Shown here piece after piece: positions 1 through 10,531 of a stretch of 36,036 nucleotides of DNA. The DNA lies in contig CAMYIF010000003.1 of NCBI GenBank assembly GCA_947258415.1, positions 1 through 36,036 on the forward strand, written 5' to 3'. Within the stretch, counting starts at the first letter, position 1, and the number at the start of each line of letters is the position of its first letter. The position numbers were made by a program, and so were the translations under genes. Source of the DNA: an uncultured Pseudomonadales bacterium. Lineage in GTDB: Bacteria; Pseudomonadota; Gammaproteobacteria; Pseudomonadales; IMCC2047. Under the pieces are notes generated by a model that saw only the letters and a list, made by a program, of their open reading frames with translations, had not been told where the DNA came from and did no database searches.

Positions 1-1097
1 CCCTCCGATAAAAGGATCAAATGATCGTTGCTGGCCTTGTCCCGGAAAATACGATGCACCTGGGGTTTTACTTCTTCCCATTCCCAATGTTTGCGCATAA
101 AGGCAGTATCAATTTCGCTGTCAAAATGACCGATATTGCAGACGATTGCGCCATCTTTAAGTGCCTGTAGCATATTTCGGTCGCAGACGTTTACGTTACC
201 CGTAGTAGTGACGACCAGGTCGGTGCTGCCAAGCAATTCCTTGTTGATGCCACTCATATCGCCGGTATTAATGCCATTGATATAAGGTGATGCAACCTCG
301 AAGCCATCCATGCAGGCCTGCATCGCGCAAATCGGATCAATTTCAGTGATTTTAACGATCATGCCTTCCTGGCGTAGCGACTGGGCTGAACCCTTGCCAA
401 CATCACCGTATCCGATTACCAGTGCTTTCTTGCCGGATAGCAGATGGTCAGTTCCTCGTTTAATGGCATCGTTCAGGCTGTGCCGGCAACCGTACTTGTT
501 GTCATTCTTGGATTTGGTCACCGAATCGTTAACATTAATCGCGGGTACTTTAAGTTCACCCTTTTCGAGCATTTCGACCAGCCGGTGTACACCCGTGGTC
601 GTTTCTTCGGTAATACCATGAATACGGTCAAGCATGGCCGGGAATTGCTGGTGGACTACCGCGGTTAAATCGCCACCATCATCGAGCAGCATATTGGCAT
701 CCCATGGCTGGCCATCCTTCAAAATGGTTTGCTCCAGGCACCAGTCGTATTCTTCCTCGGTTTCGCCCTTCCAGGCAAAAACCGGAACACCGGTCGCAGC
801 AATAGCCGCCGCGGCATGATCCTGGGTAGAAAAGATATTGCATGATGACCAGCGAACTTCGGCACCTAGCGCGGTCAGCGTTTCAATCAACACGGCCGTC
901 TGGATGGTCATGTGTATGCAGCCGATAATTTTTGCACCCTTCAGAGGCTTGTCGGCCTGGTACTTTTCCCTTAACGCCATTAATGCAGGCATCTCGGTTT
1001 CAGCGATCTGGATTTCCTTGCGGCCCCAGTCTGCCAGCTTGATATCTGCGACTTTATAATCGGTGCGTTGTGTCTGGATTTGTGCAGTGTTGCTCAT
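1..1097 (-). CDS. ahcY: Adenosylhomocysteinase (S-adenosyl-L-homocysteine hydrolase), C-terminus cut by window edge
   Basis: Manual minus-strand translation from ATG at 1097 gives [46 protein letters not shown]...[16 protein letters not shown]...[13 protein letters not shown]..., typical AhcY. It is absent from the ORF track because the frame stays open to the window edge. Confidence 0.95.
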   Translation of the reverse strand, partial: MSNTAQIQTQRTDYKVADIKLADWGRKEIQIAETEMPALMALREKYQADKPLKGAKIIGCIHMTIQTAVLIETLTALGAEVRWSSCNIFSTQDHAAAAIAATGVPVFAWKGETEEEYDWCLEQTILKDGQPWDANMLLDDGGDLTAVVHQQFPAMLDRIHGITEETTTGVHRLVEMLEKGELKVPAINVNDSVTKSKNDNKYGCRHSLNDAIKRGTDHLLSGKKALVIGYGDVGKGSAQSLRQEGMIVKITEIDPICAMQACMDGFEVASPYINGINTGDMSGINKELLGSTDLVVTTTGNVNVCDRNMLQALKDGAIVCNIGHFDSEIDTAFMRKHWEWEEVKPQVHRIFRDKASNDHLILLSE

Positions 1098-1147
1098 CTC
1101 GTTTTCCTGTATTTGGTGACAGTTAGTCGTATCTGTTTTTGATAAAT

Positions 1148-2302
1148 CTAGAGTGCCTGGCTTAATGCTTCGGCCTTGTCGGTTTTTTCCCAGGTAAAAT
1201 CGGGTTCTTCACGGCCGAAGTGACCATAAGCTGCTGTCGGTAAATAGATGGGGCGTTTCAATTCGAGCATGTCGATCAGGCCCTTGGGTCGAAGATCGAA
1301 ATGTTCGCGTACCAGGTTGATGATGGCCTCGTTCGAAAGCTTGCCCGTTCCAAAGGTATCGATGCTGATAGAGGTAGGTTCGGCAACACCGATCGCGTAG
1401 GAGACCTGGATTTCACACCTGTCCGCCAACCCGGAGGCAACGATGTTTTTGGCAACATAACGACCGGCATAGGCGGCCGACCGGTCAACCTTTGACGGGT
1501 CTTTACCCGAAAATGCGCCACCACCATGTCGTGCCATGCCGCCATAGGTGTCAACTATGATCTTCCGCCCGGTAAGACCGCAGTCGCCAACCGGTCCGCC
1601 AATAATAAATTGACCTGTCGGGTTGATATGATATTGGGTCTTGTCGGTTAACCATTCGGCTGGCAACACCGGCTTGATAATTTCTTCCAGAACGGCTTCC
1701 CTTAAGTCGTCCTGGTTAATATCGGGGTTATGCTGCGTGGATAAAACCACGGCATCAATGCCGACAGGCATACCGTTTTCGTAGCGCATGGTGACCTGGC
1801 TTTTGGCGTCCGGGCGAAGCCAGGGTAATATGCCGCTTTTACGCATCTTTGCCTGGCGTTCAACCAACCGGTGCGAGTAGGTAATCGGTGCGGGCATTAA
1901 CACGTCTGTTTCATTGGTCGCATAACCAAACATCAGGCCCTGGTCGCCCGCGCCCTGTTCTTTGTCGCCTTGTTCATCGACGCCCATGGCAATATCGTGA
2001 GATTGTTTGCCGATGGCGTTCAGAACCGCACAGGATGCACCATCGAAACCAACATCTGAACTGTTGTAACCAATATCCAGGATGACATTCCTGACCAAAT
2101 CTTCAAGGTCGATATAGGTTTCAGTTCGAACTTCTCCGGCAACAATCACCATGCCGGTTTTGACCATGGTCTCGACGGCGACACGCGATTCAATATCGTC
2201 CTTGAGCATGGCATCGACAATGGCGTCCGATATTTGATCGGCCATTTTATCCGGGTGGCCTTCGGAGACTGATTCTGAGGTAAAAATTGAATATGTGGAC
2301 AT
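1148..2302 (-). CDS. metK: S-adenosylmethionine synthetase
   Basis: [66 protein letters not shown] motifs. Confidence 0.98.
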   Translation of the reverse strand: MSTYSIFTSESVSEGHPDKMADQISDAIVDAMLKDDIESRVAVETMVKTGMVIVAGEVRTETYIDLEDLVRNVILDIGYNSSDVGFDGASCAVLNAIGKQSHDIAMGVDEQGDKEQGAGDQGLMFGYATNETDVLMPAPITYSHRLVERQAKMRKSGILPWLRPDAKSQVTMRYENGMPVGIDAVVLSTQHNPDINQDDLREAVLEEIIKPVLPAEWLTDKTQYHINPTGQFIIGGPVGDCGLTGRKIIVDTYGGMARHGGGAFSGKDPSKVDRSAAYAGRYVAKNIVASGLADRCEIQVSYAIGVAEPTSISIDTFGTGKLSNEAIINLVREHFDLRPKGLIDMLELKRPIYLPTAAYGHFGREEPDFTWEKTDKAEALSQAL

Positions 2303-2324
2303 AATGTTTCCAGTGCTTTGGTTG

Positions 2325-3347
2325 TTAGGATTTTTTAAAAAGATGAATTTGTACCTGGAAGCCGTTACGCTGACCCAGGAAAAGACGCTGACATTGCTCT
2401 AACCCGGCTGCCTTTGCCCAATACTCGAGCTCTTCGGGTTCGAAACCCAGCCACAGGTCACCGCAGGAATCCTGCACCCATTGCTGATCGTGATGACACA
2501 GCTCTGCGACCAGCATGTAGCCCTCGGGGTTTAAAATGTTCGCGATAGATTGGATGACGGTTTTTGGCGACGGAATATGGTGCAATACCATATTGCAGAC
2601 TGCCAGATCTGCCTGAATATGCTGCGTGGCTTCGGTTCCAGGTGTACCATGAATGAAGCGAATATTTTCAATCCCTGCCCGGGTTGCATTTTCTTCGGCC
2701 AAATCCAGCATTTGCATGGAATTATCCACTGCATAAACAATAGCAAACTGTTTGCACAGTTCAAGTAAATATTCGCCCTCACCAGGCCCAACTTCAACAG
2801 CGCTGGCCGTTTCCGGCAAGCAGGCAAGCTGGACGAGCTCGCGTACATTTTCGATATACTGGGTGCTTTCAATCACCAGGGCCTGTTTTTCCCTGAATTT
2901 ATCCGCATTTTTCTCGAAAAAATCGAGAGAACAGCGCGCACGCGTATCCTTGATTGCATCAATTCGTGACTCGATAGTCCCGCTGAGCGGCATTGAATCA
3001 ATGGACTGGAACAATTTTTGTTTGAATGACGCCAGGGCATTTTCTATCTCCAGTAACGAGCGCCGATAAAATATGGAATTTCCCTCGCGGCGTGTGGATA
3101 CCAGACCGGCATTGGCAAGAACCTTTAAATGGTGACTTAGCCTGGGTTGCGCCAAATCAAAAATATGGCATAACTCGAGAACACCAAAAGACTCCGAATG
3201 TAAAACGCGCAGGATTTGCAGGCGTAACTCGTCGGCTGCAGCCTTGCATACAAGGCTTAGAGCACTTGCGTGCTGCGATGCGTCGTGACCGTACGGGATG
3301 GATTCCATAGTGGTTGATCGGGTTGCTGTGTTGGTCGAATTGGACAT
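2325..3347 (-). CDS. ArsR-family HTH regulator fused to a SAM-dependent methyltransferase domain (SahR-like)
   Basis: N-terminal winged HTH ([58 protein letters not shown]), C-terminal class I methyltransferase ([15 protein letters not shown]...VCNMVLHHI); immediately upstream of metK. Confidence 0.9.
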   Translation of the reverse strand: MSNSTNTATRSTTMESIPYGHDASQHASALSLVCKAAADELRLQILRVLHSESFGVLELCHIFDLAQPRLSHHLKVLANAGLVSTRREGNSIFYRRSLLEIENALASFKQKLFQSIDSMPLSGTIESRIDAIKDTRARCSLDFFEKNADKFREKQALVIESTQYIENVRELVQLACLPETASAVEVGPGEGEYLLELCKQFAIVYAVDNSMQMLDLAEENATRAGIENIRFIHGTPGTEATQHIQADLAVCNMVLHHIPSPKTVIQSIANILNPEGYMLVAELCHHDQQWVQDSCGDLWLGFEPEELEYWAKAAGLEQCQRLFLGQRNGFQVQIHLFKKS

Positions 3348-3383
3348 AAGAGTGCGTTTATAACACTGTCGGCCAAAACAATC

Positions 3384-3415
3384 AAACCTATATCAAAAAA
3401 TATTGATATAGGTTT
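3384..3415. promoter_or_regulatory. Perfect 13-bp inverted repeat AAACCTATATCAA-N6-TTGATATAGGTTT; putative operator of the ArsR/SahR-like regulator
   Basis: Read directly; 37-68 bp upstream of the start codon of the 2325-3347 regulator gene. Confidence 0.75.
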
Positions 3416-3622
3416 CAAGGCGGTCCTTGCCGTATATTCTTTGAACCGGGCAGTTGATAATAACCATGCCAGTTAACGTGCGAAAAATTCGATATTTAAT
3501 CGTGCCAACTTGTTTGCAGAAGGGAAATATATTGGTGCGTTATCGGGTAGTTCACTTGTTCTTGATGGGGAGTAAGGTAGAATACTTGGCTTCAAAATCC
3601 ACTAATTCCAGAGGTCTGTTTT

Positions 3623-5629
3623 ATGTCGAGTTCTACCAGTTCACGTACTCAATTAGCCAATGCGATACGTGCTTTGAGTATGGATGCCGTCCAGCAGGCT
3701 AACTCTGGGCACCCGGGTGCACCGATGGGTATGGCCGATATTGCCGAGGTGCTATGGAACGACGTTTTAAAACACAACCCGAAAAATCCCCAATGGCCAG
3801 ATCGAGACCGCTTTGTATTGTCAAATGGTCACGGCTCAATGCTTCTGTATTCGTTGCTGCACCTTACCGGCTATGATCTAGGGATTGATGAGATCAGGAA
3901 TTTTCGCCAGTTCCATTCAAAAACACCCGGGCACCCGGAACACGGCTATGCACCAGGTATAGAAACCACCACCGGCCCTCTCGGTCAGGGTCTTGCCAAT
4001 GCGGTTGGCATGGCGATTGCCGAAAAAACCCTGGCAGCACAATTCAATGAACCGGAATTCGACATTGTCGACCATAATACCTTTGTTTTCGTGGGTGATG
4101 GCTGCTTGATGGAGGGCATTTCCCATGAGGTTTCATCCCTTGCCGGTACATTTGGCCTGGGTAAGTTGATCGCTTTTTACGACGACAACGGTATTTCCAT
4201 CGATGGCCATGTTGAGGGCTGGTTTACCGATGATACACCCCGGCGTTTCGAGTCCTATGGTTGGCAGGTCATCGGGCATGTCGATGGCCATGACCCGGAA
4301 GAAGTCGGTATGGCGCTGGAAACGGCATTAGCCAACAAGGATCAACCCACGCTTATTTGTTGCCAAACCATTATTGGTTTTGGCGCACCAAATAAACAGG
4401 GTACTGAAAGTGTGCACGGCGCACCCCTTGGTGCAGATGAAGTCGCCGCTGCCCGGGCAAAACTTGGTTGGGAACACGAAGCTTTCCATATACCCGGACA
4501 AATTTATTCTGATTGGAATGCCTGCGATAAAGGTCAGGCTGCCGAGGCTAAGTGGCAGAATGTTTTTAACGCCTACAAGGCAGAGTTCACCGAGAAAGCG
4601 GCTGAATTCGAGCGCCGTATGGCCGGTAAACCACCCAAAGATTTTGCCCAGGTAGCCGAGGATTATATAAACAGCCAGCAGGCCAAGGGTGAAAAGATAG
4701 CTACCCGGAAGGCATCCCAGAATTGTCTCAATGCTTACGCACCCTTGTTGCCCGAATTGCTGGGTGGTTCTGCCGATTTGACGGGGTCCAACCTGACAAA
4801 CTGGAGCGGGAGCAATGCGATAACCAGGGAAAATGCCGCTGGTAATTATATTTATTATGGCGTTCGTGAATTTGGAATGACCGCAATTACCAACGGAATT
4901 GGACTGCACGGTGGTTTTATACCCTATAGCGGCACTTTCCTTATTTTTATGGAATACGCACGCAATGCCGTGCGAATGTCTGCGCTGATGAAGCTACAGA
5001 ATATATTTGTCTATACACATGACTCTATTGGTTTGGGCGAAGACGGACCCACTCACCAGGCGGTTGAACAGGTTTCCACGCTGCGAATAACACCGAATAT
5101 GTCGGTATGGCGTCCATGCGATGTGGTTGAATCAGCCGTCGCCTGGCAGGCTGCAATCGAGCGGACAGATGGCCCCACTGCCCTGATTTTTACTCGCCAG
5201 GCGTTACCATTAATAGCGCGAAATGATGACCAGCTTACCGATGTTCGTAAAGGTGGTTACGTTGTTAAGGACTGCGAACAGGGCCCCGAGGCTATCATTA
5301 TAGCCACCGGCTCCGAAGTTGCTGTTTCAATCGCGGCCGCCGAGCAAATGCAAAGCGAAGGTCTGCAGGTGCGCGTCGTATCCATGCCGTCAACCGATGT
5401 CTTTGAAGCCCAGGACTGGAGTTATCGTGAAAGCGTTTTGCCGACTAATGTAACCGCCCGTGTTGCCGTCGAGGCTGCCCAGGAAGACTATTGGTACAAG
5501 TATGTCGGCCTGGATGGTCAGGTTATTGGCATGAAGACTTTTGGTGAATCCGCCCCCGGCGATCAATTGATGGAGCACTTTGGCTTTACCGCCAAAAATA
5601 TCCAGGAAGCTGTCCAGTCGCTGCTGTAA
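3623..5629 (+). CDS. tkt: Transketolase
   Basis: Full-length 668 aa; [68 protein letters not shown]. Confidence 0.98.
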   Translation: MSSSTSSRTQLANAIRALSMDAVQQANSGHPGAPMGMADIAEVLWNDVLKHNPKNPQWPDRDRFVLSNGHGSMLLYSLLHLTGYDLGIDEIRNFRQFHSKTPGHPEHGYAPGIETTTGPLGQGLANAVGMAIAEKTLAAQFNEPEFDIVDHNTFVFVGDGCLMEGISHEVSSLAGTFGLGKLIAFYDDNGISIDGHVEGWFTDDTPRRFESYGWQVIGHVDGHDPEEVGMALETALANKDQPTLICCQTIIGFGAPNKQGTESVHGAPLGADEVAAARAKLGWEHEAFHIPGQIYSDWNACDKGQAAEAKWQNVFNAYKAEFTEKAAEFERRMAGKPPKDFAQVAEDYINSQQAKGEKIATRKASQNCLNAYAPLLPELLGGSADLTGSNLTNWSGSNAITRENAAGNYIYYGVREFGMTAITNGIGLHGGFIPYSGTFLIFMEYARNAVRMSALMKLQNIFVYTHDSIGLGEDGPTHQAVEQVSTLRITPNMSVWRPCDVVESAVAWQAAIERTDGPTALIFTRQALPLIARNDDQLTDVRKGGYVVKDCEQGPEAIIIATGSEVAVSIAAAEQMQSEGLQVRVVSMPSTDVFEAQDWSYRESVLPTNVTARVAVEAAQEDYWYKYVGLDGQVIGMKTFGESAPGDQLMEHFGFTAKNIQEAVQSLL

Positions 5630-5634
5630 ACCGG

Positions 5635-6657
5635 ATGAAATATCGAATCGCCATTAATGGCTACGGCCGGATTGGTCGCTGCGTTCTGCGTGCGCTGTAT
5701 GAATCACCGCACCAACAAAACATGGATATTGTTGCCATTAATGAATTGGCCGACGCCCAGACCATCGCCCACCTAACACGGTATGACTCAACTCACGGCA
5801 GGTTTGCGGGTAATGTTCGATTGCAAGGTGAAAGCCTGATCGTCAATGACGATGCTATTAAAATTACCCACGAAAGTGATATGACGCGATTACCCTGGCG
5901 GGAATGCAAGGTAGACCTGGTTCTCGAGTGTTCAGGCAGTTTTAGCGATCGGGCAACAGCCGGGAAGCATTTGCAGAGCGGAGCAAAGAAAGTGCTTTTC
6001 TCCCAGCCCGCAGAACCCGATGTTGACGCAACCATCGTTTACGGTATTAACCAAGACTCGTTGACTGCCAACGATGATGTCATCTCCAATGCTTCCTGCA
6101 CCACCAATTGTATCGTGCCGGTTATACAATGCCTGGATGAAGCCTTTGGCGTGGAAATGGGACACATATCTACGGTTCACTCGGCCATGAACGATCAGCC
6201 GGTCATCGATGCCTATCATCACACCGACTTGCGCAGGACACGCAGCGCAGGCATTTCCATTATCCCGGTCGAAACGGCTTTGGCCAGGGGCATCGGGCGA
6301 ATATTGCCAGCCCTCTCGGATAAATTTTCTGCCACGGCGGTACGCGTGCCTACGGTCAACGTATCGATCATCGAGTTAACAGTTTATGTGACTCGCGAAA
6401 CCACCACGACCAAAGTAAACAGCGTTCTTCAGGAGGCTTCGAAGGGCAGGCTTAACGGTATTATGGGTTATACCAATGAATTGCTGGCATCCTGTGACTT
6501 TAATCACGATCCCCGTTCGTCCATTGTTGATTGCGGGCAAACATGCGTAACCCGGGGGCGACTGGTAAAGCTAATGGCCTGGTTCGATAACGAGTGGGGT
6601 TTTGCTAACCGTATGCTGGATGTGGCCAGTGTTATAAAAAAAGTATCAAGTCATTAA
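5635..6657 (+). CDS. epd: Erythrose-4-phosphate dehydrogenase / GAPDH family
   Basis: [24 protein letters not shown]...VAINELADA...LPWRE...[10 protein letters not shown]...[25 protein letters not shown]; several segments resemble E. coli Epd; follows tkt by 5 bp. Confidence 0.85.
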   Translation: MKYRIAINGYGRIGRCVLRALYESPHQQNMDIVAINELADAQTIAHLTRYDSTHGRFAGNVRLQGESLIVNDDAIKITHESDMTRLPWRECKVDLVLECSGSFSDRATAGKHLQSGAKKVLFSQPAEPDVDATIVYGINQDSLTANDDVISNASCTTNCIVPVIQCLDEAFGVEMGHISTVHSAMNDQPVIDAYHHTDLRRTRSAGISIIPVETALARGIGRILPALSDKFSATAVRVPTVNVSIIELTVYVTRETTTTKVNSVLQEASKGRLNGIMGYTNELLASCDFNHDPRSSIVDCGQTCVTRGRLVKLMAWFDNEWGFANRMLDVASVIKKVSSH

Positions 6658-6855
6658 TCCGTATGTTGCCAGGCCAAAAAATTTCGTCATAGCCCTCCTT
6701 AAATGTTAAATTATTTTTTTATAAACCGGATCATGGATGCATGCCGGATACCGGTATTTAAATTAGCCTGGTTTTGCCGGCTTTTCCCAACATTAACCTG
6801 ATGGTTTCAATCGTCCCTGAACCTGGACCTGTCGAAAAGTTAATAAGGAATAAAA

Positions 6856-8025
6856 ATGACTGTATTGAAAATGACCGACCTTGAGCTTGCGGGCAAACGC
6901 GTATTAATCCGTGAAGACCTGAACGTGCCGGTAAAAAATGGGAAGGTAACCAGTGATGCCCGTATCCTGGCATCGCTGCCAACCATCGAGCTGGCCATGA
7001 AAGCCGGTGCTAAAGTTATTGTTATGTCTCATTTGGGCCGGCCAACCGAAGGAATGCCATGGCAGGAGCAGGAAGAGAATTCACTGGCACCGGTTGCCGA
7101 TTACATCGCCAAATTGTTGGGCGTACCCGTCCGGTTTGAACGGGACTGGCTGGATGGTGTAGATGTGGAAAATGGCGAGCTTGTTATCGTGGAAAATGTA
7201 CGCTTTAACACCGGTGAGGGCGATAATGATGACGCGCTGTCCAAAAAAATGGCGGCCCTGTGCGACATCTTTGTGATGGACGCTTTTGGCACAGCCCACC
7301 GGGCGCAAGCATCGACACACGGTGTCGCCAAGTACGCAGGTATAGCCTGCGCCGGGCCATTGCTGGCCAATGAGCTCGATGCACTGGCAAAGGCGTTGTC
7401 AGAACCGGCCCGCCCGATGGTGGCGATAGTGGGTGGCTCCAAGGTATCGACAAAACTGACAGTTCTCGAATCGCTTTCCGGGATTGCCGATCAGTTGATC
7501 GTCGGAGGCGGGATTGCCAACACCTTTCTTGCGGCATCCGGCAAACCGGTTGGCAAATCCTTGTGCGAGAAGGATTTGATCGATACGGCAAAAGACATAA
7601 TGGCAAAAACGAATATTCCCATACCCACGGATGTCGTCGTGGCGTCAGAAATATCAGAATCTGCCGTCGCCTCAACCGTGTCAGCCGATGATGTCCGGGA
7701 TGAGCAATTGATCCTGGATATCGGCCCCGATTCATCCAAAACGCTGGAGTCCATTATTAAGGCGGCAAAAACCATTATCTGGAATGGCCCCGTCGGTGTT
7801 TTTGAATACGATCAGTTTGGTCGCGGGACAGAACAGTTGGCCAGGGCAATTGCCAACAGCGACGCTTTTTCAATTGCCGGTGGCGGTGACACCCTGGCCG
7901 CTGTCGATAAATATGGTGTGGGAGATAAAATTTCCTACATATCAACCGGGGGTGGAGCATTCCTGGAATACGTTGAAGGCAAAACCCTGCCTGCCGTTGC
8001 TATCCTCGAAAAAAGAGCCGGGTAA
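6856..8025 (+). CDS. pgk: Phosphoglycerate kinase
   Basis: [72 protein letters not shown]. Confidence 0.98.
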   Translation: MTVLKMTDLELAGKRVLIREDLNVPVKNGKVTSDARILASLPTIELAMKAGAKVIVMSHLGRPTEGMPWQEQEENSLAPVADYIAKLLGVPVRFERDWLDGVDVENGELVIVENVRFNTGEGDNDDALSKKMAALCDIFVMDAFGTAHRAQASTHGVAKYAGIACAGPLLANELDALAKALSEPARPMVAIVGGSKVSTKLTVLESLSGIADQLIVGGGIANTFLAASGKPVGKSLCEKDLIDTAKDIMAKTNIPIPTDVVVASEISESAVASTVSADDVRDEQLILDIGPDSSKTLESIIKAAKTIIWNGPVGVFEYDQFGRGTEQLARAIANSDAFSIAGGGDTLAAVDKYGVGDKISYISTGGGAFLEYVEGKTLPAVAILEKRAG

Positions 8026-8073
8026 GATGCCGGCCGGGAAAGCTGCCAGATAAACTACCCGATAGACTGAGTT

Positions 8074-9054
8074 ATGCAATCCTGGGACAAAGACTCCATA
8101 CAGGCAAACTGGCAGCCTATTGACTACCTGCCAAATCAGCAAGTCGGCAAATTGTCACCTGAAGAAGACGCGTATAACCGGTTTTACGGTATTGATTTTG
8201 AAAAAAAGCTCCCCGGAATCAGCCATCGATTTGGTTACCAGCAAAGTGGCCAGTTCAAACTGGCAACACATTATTTTCAGCCGAAACAGCGCGCATCTTT
8301 AGCCAGGGTATTGATCGTCCATGGCTATTTCGACCACGCGGGATTGTATGGCCATCTCATCAGGTTTTGTCTGGAAAGGGATTGCTCGGTAATGGTATAC
8401 GACCTCCCTGGTCACGGCTTATCGACGGGAGAGCCCGGCGAAATTGATGACTTTCACGAGTATGTTCGGGTGCTAAGTGACCTTGTCGATATTTACGGGA
8501 AACACGGGAAGCTACCGCTCCATATTATCGGGCAGAGCACCGGGTGTGCGATCATTATGGAGTACCTTCGTTTCAGGCGTTTTAGCGAAGCAGATAATCC
8601 TTTTGCCAGTATCTTATTGTTGGCGCCATTGGTGCGACCGGAGCAGTGGAAGAGGATCCTGTTTTATTACCGCTGGTTCAGTCCGCTGGTCAAGAGCGTC
8701 AAGCGTATTTTTATGGACTGTTCACACGATCGTGAATTCTTGCAATTTATGCGTGAGAAGGACCCTTTACAGCACAGGCGGGTCCCAATCAATTGGGTTG
8801 CATCCCTGATAAGGTGGGAAAAGCAATTTTCACTGTCCGCCGAACTCAATCTCTCCCCTGTCGTGATCCAGGGTGAACAGGATACCACCATAGATTGGCG
8901 CTATAATATGGGTGTTATCAGGAACAAGTTTAATCGCCCGTTGATAAAATTATTACCCGAAGCACGGCACCACCTGGTCAATGAATCGAAACCAATACGC
9001 GAACAGGTTTTTTCGGTGCTAGCGGATTTCTTGCCCGGGCGGGACAAGAAATAG
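8074..9054 (+). CDS. Alpha/beta hydrolase (monoacylglycerol lipase-like)
   Basis: LIVHGYFDHAGLYGHLIRF, YDLPGHGLSTG, IIGQSTGCAIIMEYL nucleophile elbow, ARHHLVNE catalytic His region. Confidence 0.85.
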   Translation: MQSWDKDSIQANWQPIDYLPNQQVGKLSPEEDAYNRFYGIDFEKKLPGISHRFGYQQSGQFKLATHYFQPKQRASLARVLIVHGYFDHAGLYGHLIRFCLERDCSVMVYDLPGHGLSTGEPGEIDDFHEYVRVLSDLVDIYGKHGKLPLHIIGQSTGCAIIMEYLRFRRFSEADNPFASILLLAPLVRPEQWKRILFYYRWFSPLVKSVKRIFMDCSHDREFLQFMREKDPLQHRRVPINWVASLIRWEKQFSLSAELNLSPVVIQGEQDTTIDWRYNMGVIRNKFNRPLIKLLPEARHHLVNESKPIREQVFSVLADFLPGRDKK

Positions 9055-9178
9055 GGAATATATTTTATTTATTTTAATCAGGTAAAATATTTAACTTTAT
9101 TTATTAACTAAACTCATAGCTCAGGGCAAGGCCCGCAGATTAACCAAAAATGATCCGAACACTACCAGGAGGAAATCC

Positions 9179-9832
9179 GTGAATCATAAATTAGTAGCTT
9201 TATCATTGGCCGCAGCAATCACAGCCGGCTGTGCCACTACAGATCCCTACAGCGGCGAGCAAAAAACAAGCAATGTTGGTAAGGGTGCCGGTGCCGGCGC
9301 GCTGGCCGGTGCTGTTGTCGGGGCAGCTGCCAAACATAATGATCGAGGCCGCGGCGCATTGGCCGGAGCCGCCGTGGGCGCAGCGGTTGGCAGTGGTATC
9401 GGGTATTACATGGACCGGCAGGAAACAGCATTGCGACAGCGGCTGGAAGGTACGGGCGTTCGAGTACAACGGATCGGTGATCAAATCAAACTGATTATGC
9501 CCGGCAATATAACCTTTGATTCCGGGCGTGCCGAGTTAAAGTCACATTTCTTCAGGACGCTTGATGCTGTCGCCGAAGTACTGCAGAAATTTAATAAAAC
9601 CAATGTTGATGTATCCGGGCATACCGACTCGACAGGTAGTGCAGACCTTAACCAGCGACTGAGCGAGCAGCGGGCAATAAGCGTATCCGATTATCTCCAG
9701 AGCAGGGGTGTCGCTTCGCAACGTTTATTCACTTCGGGTTATGGGCCGCGGTTCCCCATTGCGGATAACTCAACGGCAGCGGGTCGGGAAGATAATCGCC
9801 GGGTTGAAATTCAGCTGAGGGGCATGCAATAA
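9179..9832 (+). CDS. OmpA-family lipoprotein (YiaD-like, glycine-zipper plus OmpA C-terminal domain)
   Basis: GTG start after AGGAGG; lipobox ITAGC; GAGAGALAGAVVGAAA glycine zipper; ITFDSGRAELKSHF...VSGHTDSTGSADLNQRLSEQRA. Confidence 0.92.
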   Translation: MNHKLVALSLAAAITAGCATTDPYSGEQKTSNVGKGAGAGALAGAVVGAAAKHNDRGRGALAGAAVGAAVGSGIGYYMDRQETALRQRLEGTGVRVQRIGDQIKLIMPGNITFDSGRAELKSHFFRTLDAVAEVLQKFNKTNVDVSGHTDSTGSADLNQRLSEQRAISVSDYLQSRGVASQRLFTSGYGPRFPIADNSTAAGREDNRRVEIQLRGMQ

Positions 9833-9905
9833 CCTTCCTGTAGAGTGTTGCCGTGTCTTCGCATTTTTAATAGACACGGCATTCACCCTGTATTGTCGGA
9901 AGGTT
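9831..9905. terminator. Nested inverted repeat between convergent genes (candidate bidirectional terminator)
   Basis: Outer arms AACCTTCC (9831-9838) / GGAAGGTT (9898-9905); inner TGCCGTGTCT (9849-9858) / AGACACGGCA (9872-9881); no strong T-tract after the inner stem. Confidence 0.45.
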
Positions 9906-9911
9906 TAACAG

Positions 9912-10268
9912 TCAGGTTTCGGATTTTTGCTGGCAACTGACGCAGTATCTTGTCTCTGGTTTGATCGATAACCGCTCGTAGGGAATGGATTCGCCGCATA
10001 TTTCACAATATCCGTAATCGCCCGACTTCATGGCCTGCAGTGCTTCGGAAATCATTCGTAACTGTGTGCGATGTTGTGCCTGCGTGACCTGGACGATCGC
10101 CTGAGTCTGCAGTGCATCCATTCTTGTCAGTCGCCCGATTTTGCTTTGGTCCAGTTCAACGGTCGCCGCTGAGGATGCATCCATCTGCAGCATTCGCTTG
10201 AGATCTCGTTGCAAGGTCAGCAGTTTTTTTTCCAAAGTTCTTTTTTGTAGCCGGTCCAATTGCGACAT
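9912..10268 (-). CDS. DksA/TraR-family C4 zinc-finger protein
   Basis: YGYCEICGESIPYERLSIKPETRYCVSCQ with four cysteines; N-terminal coiled coil. Confidence 0.9.
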   Translation of the reverse strand: MSQLDRLQKRTLEKKLLTLQRDLKRMLQMDASSAATVELDQSKIGRLTRMDALQTQAIVQVTQAQHRTQLRMISEALQAMKSGDYGYCEICGESIPYERLSIKPETRYCVSCQQKSET

Positions 10269-10531
10269 TTTTTGATAATTTCCTTATAAAAGGCCCGGAA
10301 TAACCCTTCTGATTAATACTAATTCTTGACAGTTTAGTTGATAACTATATCCGAAGCAGGGCCATTGACGCAGAAAACCCTGCGATATTTGCATAAAGGC
10401 AGAACAAAGCAGATCGCAACCACTGTGCAATTAACCGGATATGGTTATAATGTCTGCCGGGAATAAAAACCAGAAAAGACCTGTTAAATATTTTTTACGT
10501 AAGTAAAAGTAAAAGTAAAAGGAAAACAAGC

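Noticed and set aside
310-1059. Plus-strand ORFs in the track over 310-1059
   Set aside because: They are shadow ORFs antisense to ahcY, whose minus-strand translation is unmistakable.
3348-3622. SAM/SAH riboswitch upstream of the metK/ahcY block
   Set aside because: No SAH or SAM riboswitch-like conserved core seen; the short leader is better explained by a protein operator.
3454-3702. 82-aa ORF overlapping the tkt start
   Set aside because: Runs into the tkt coding region in another frame; no domain; the region is better read as the tkt leader.
4328-4909. 193-aa minus-strand ORF inside tkt
   Set aside because: Antisense to a highly conserved gene; no recognisable domain.
7205-7735. 176-aa minus-strand ORF inside pgk
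   Set aside because: Arg/Pro/Leu-rich shadow ORF; pgk accounts for the coding signal.
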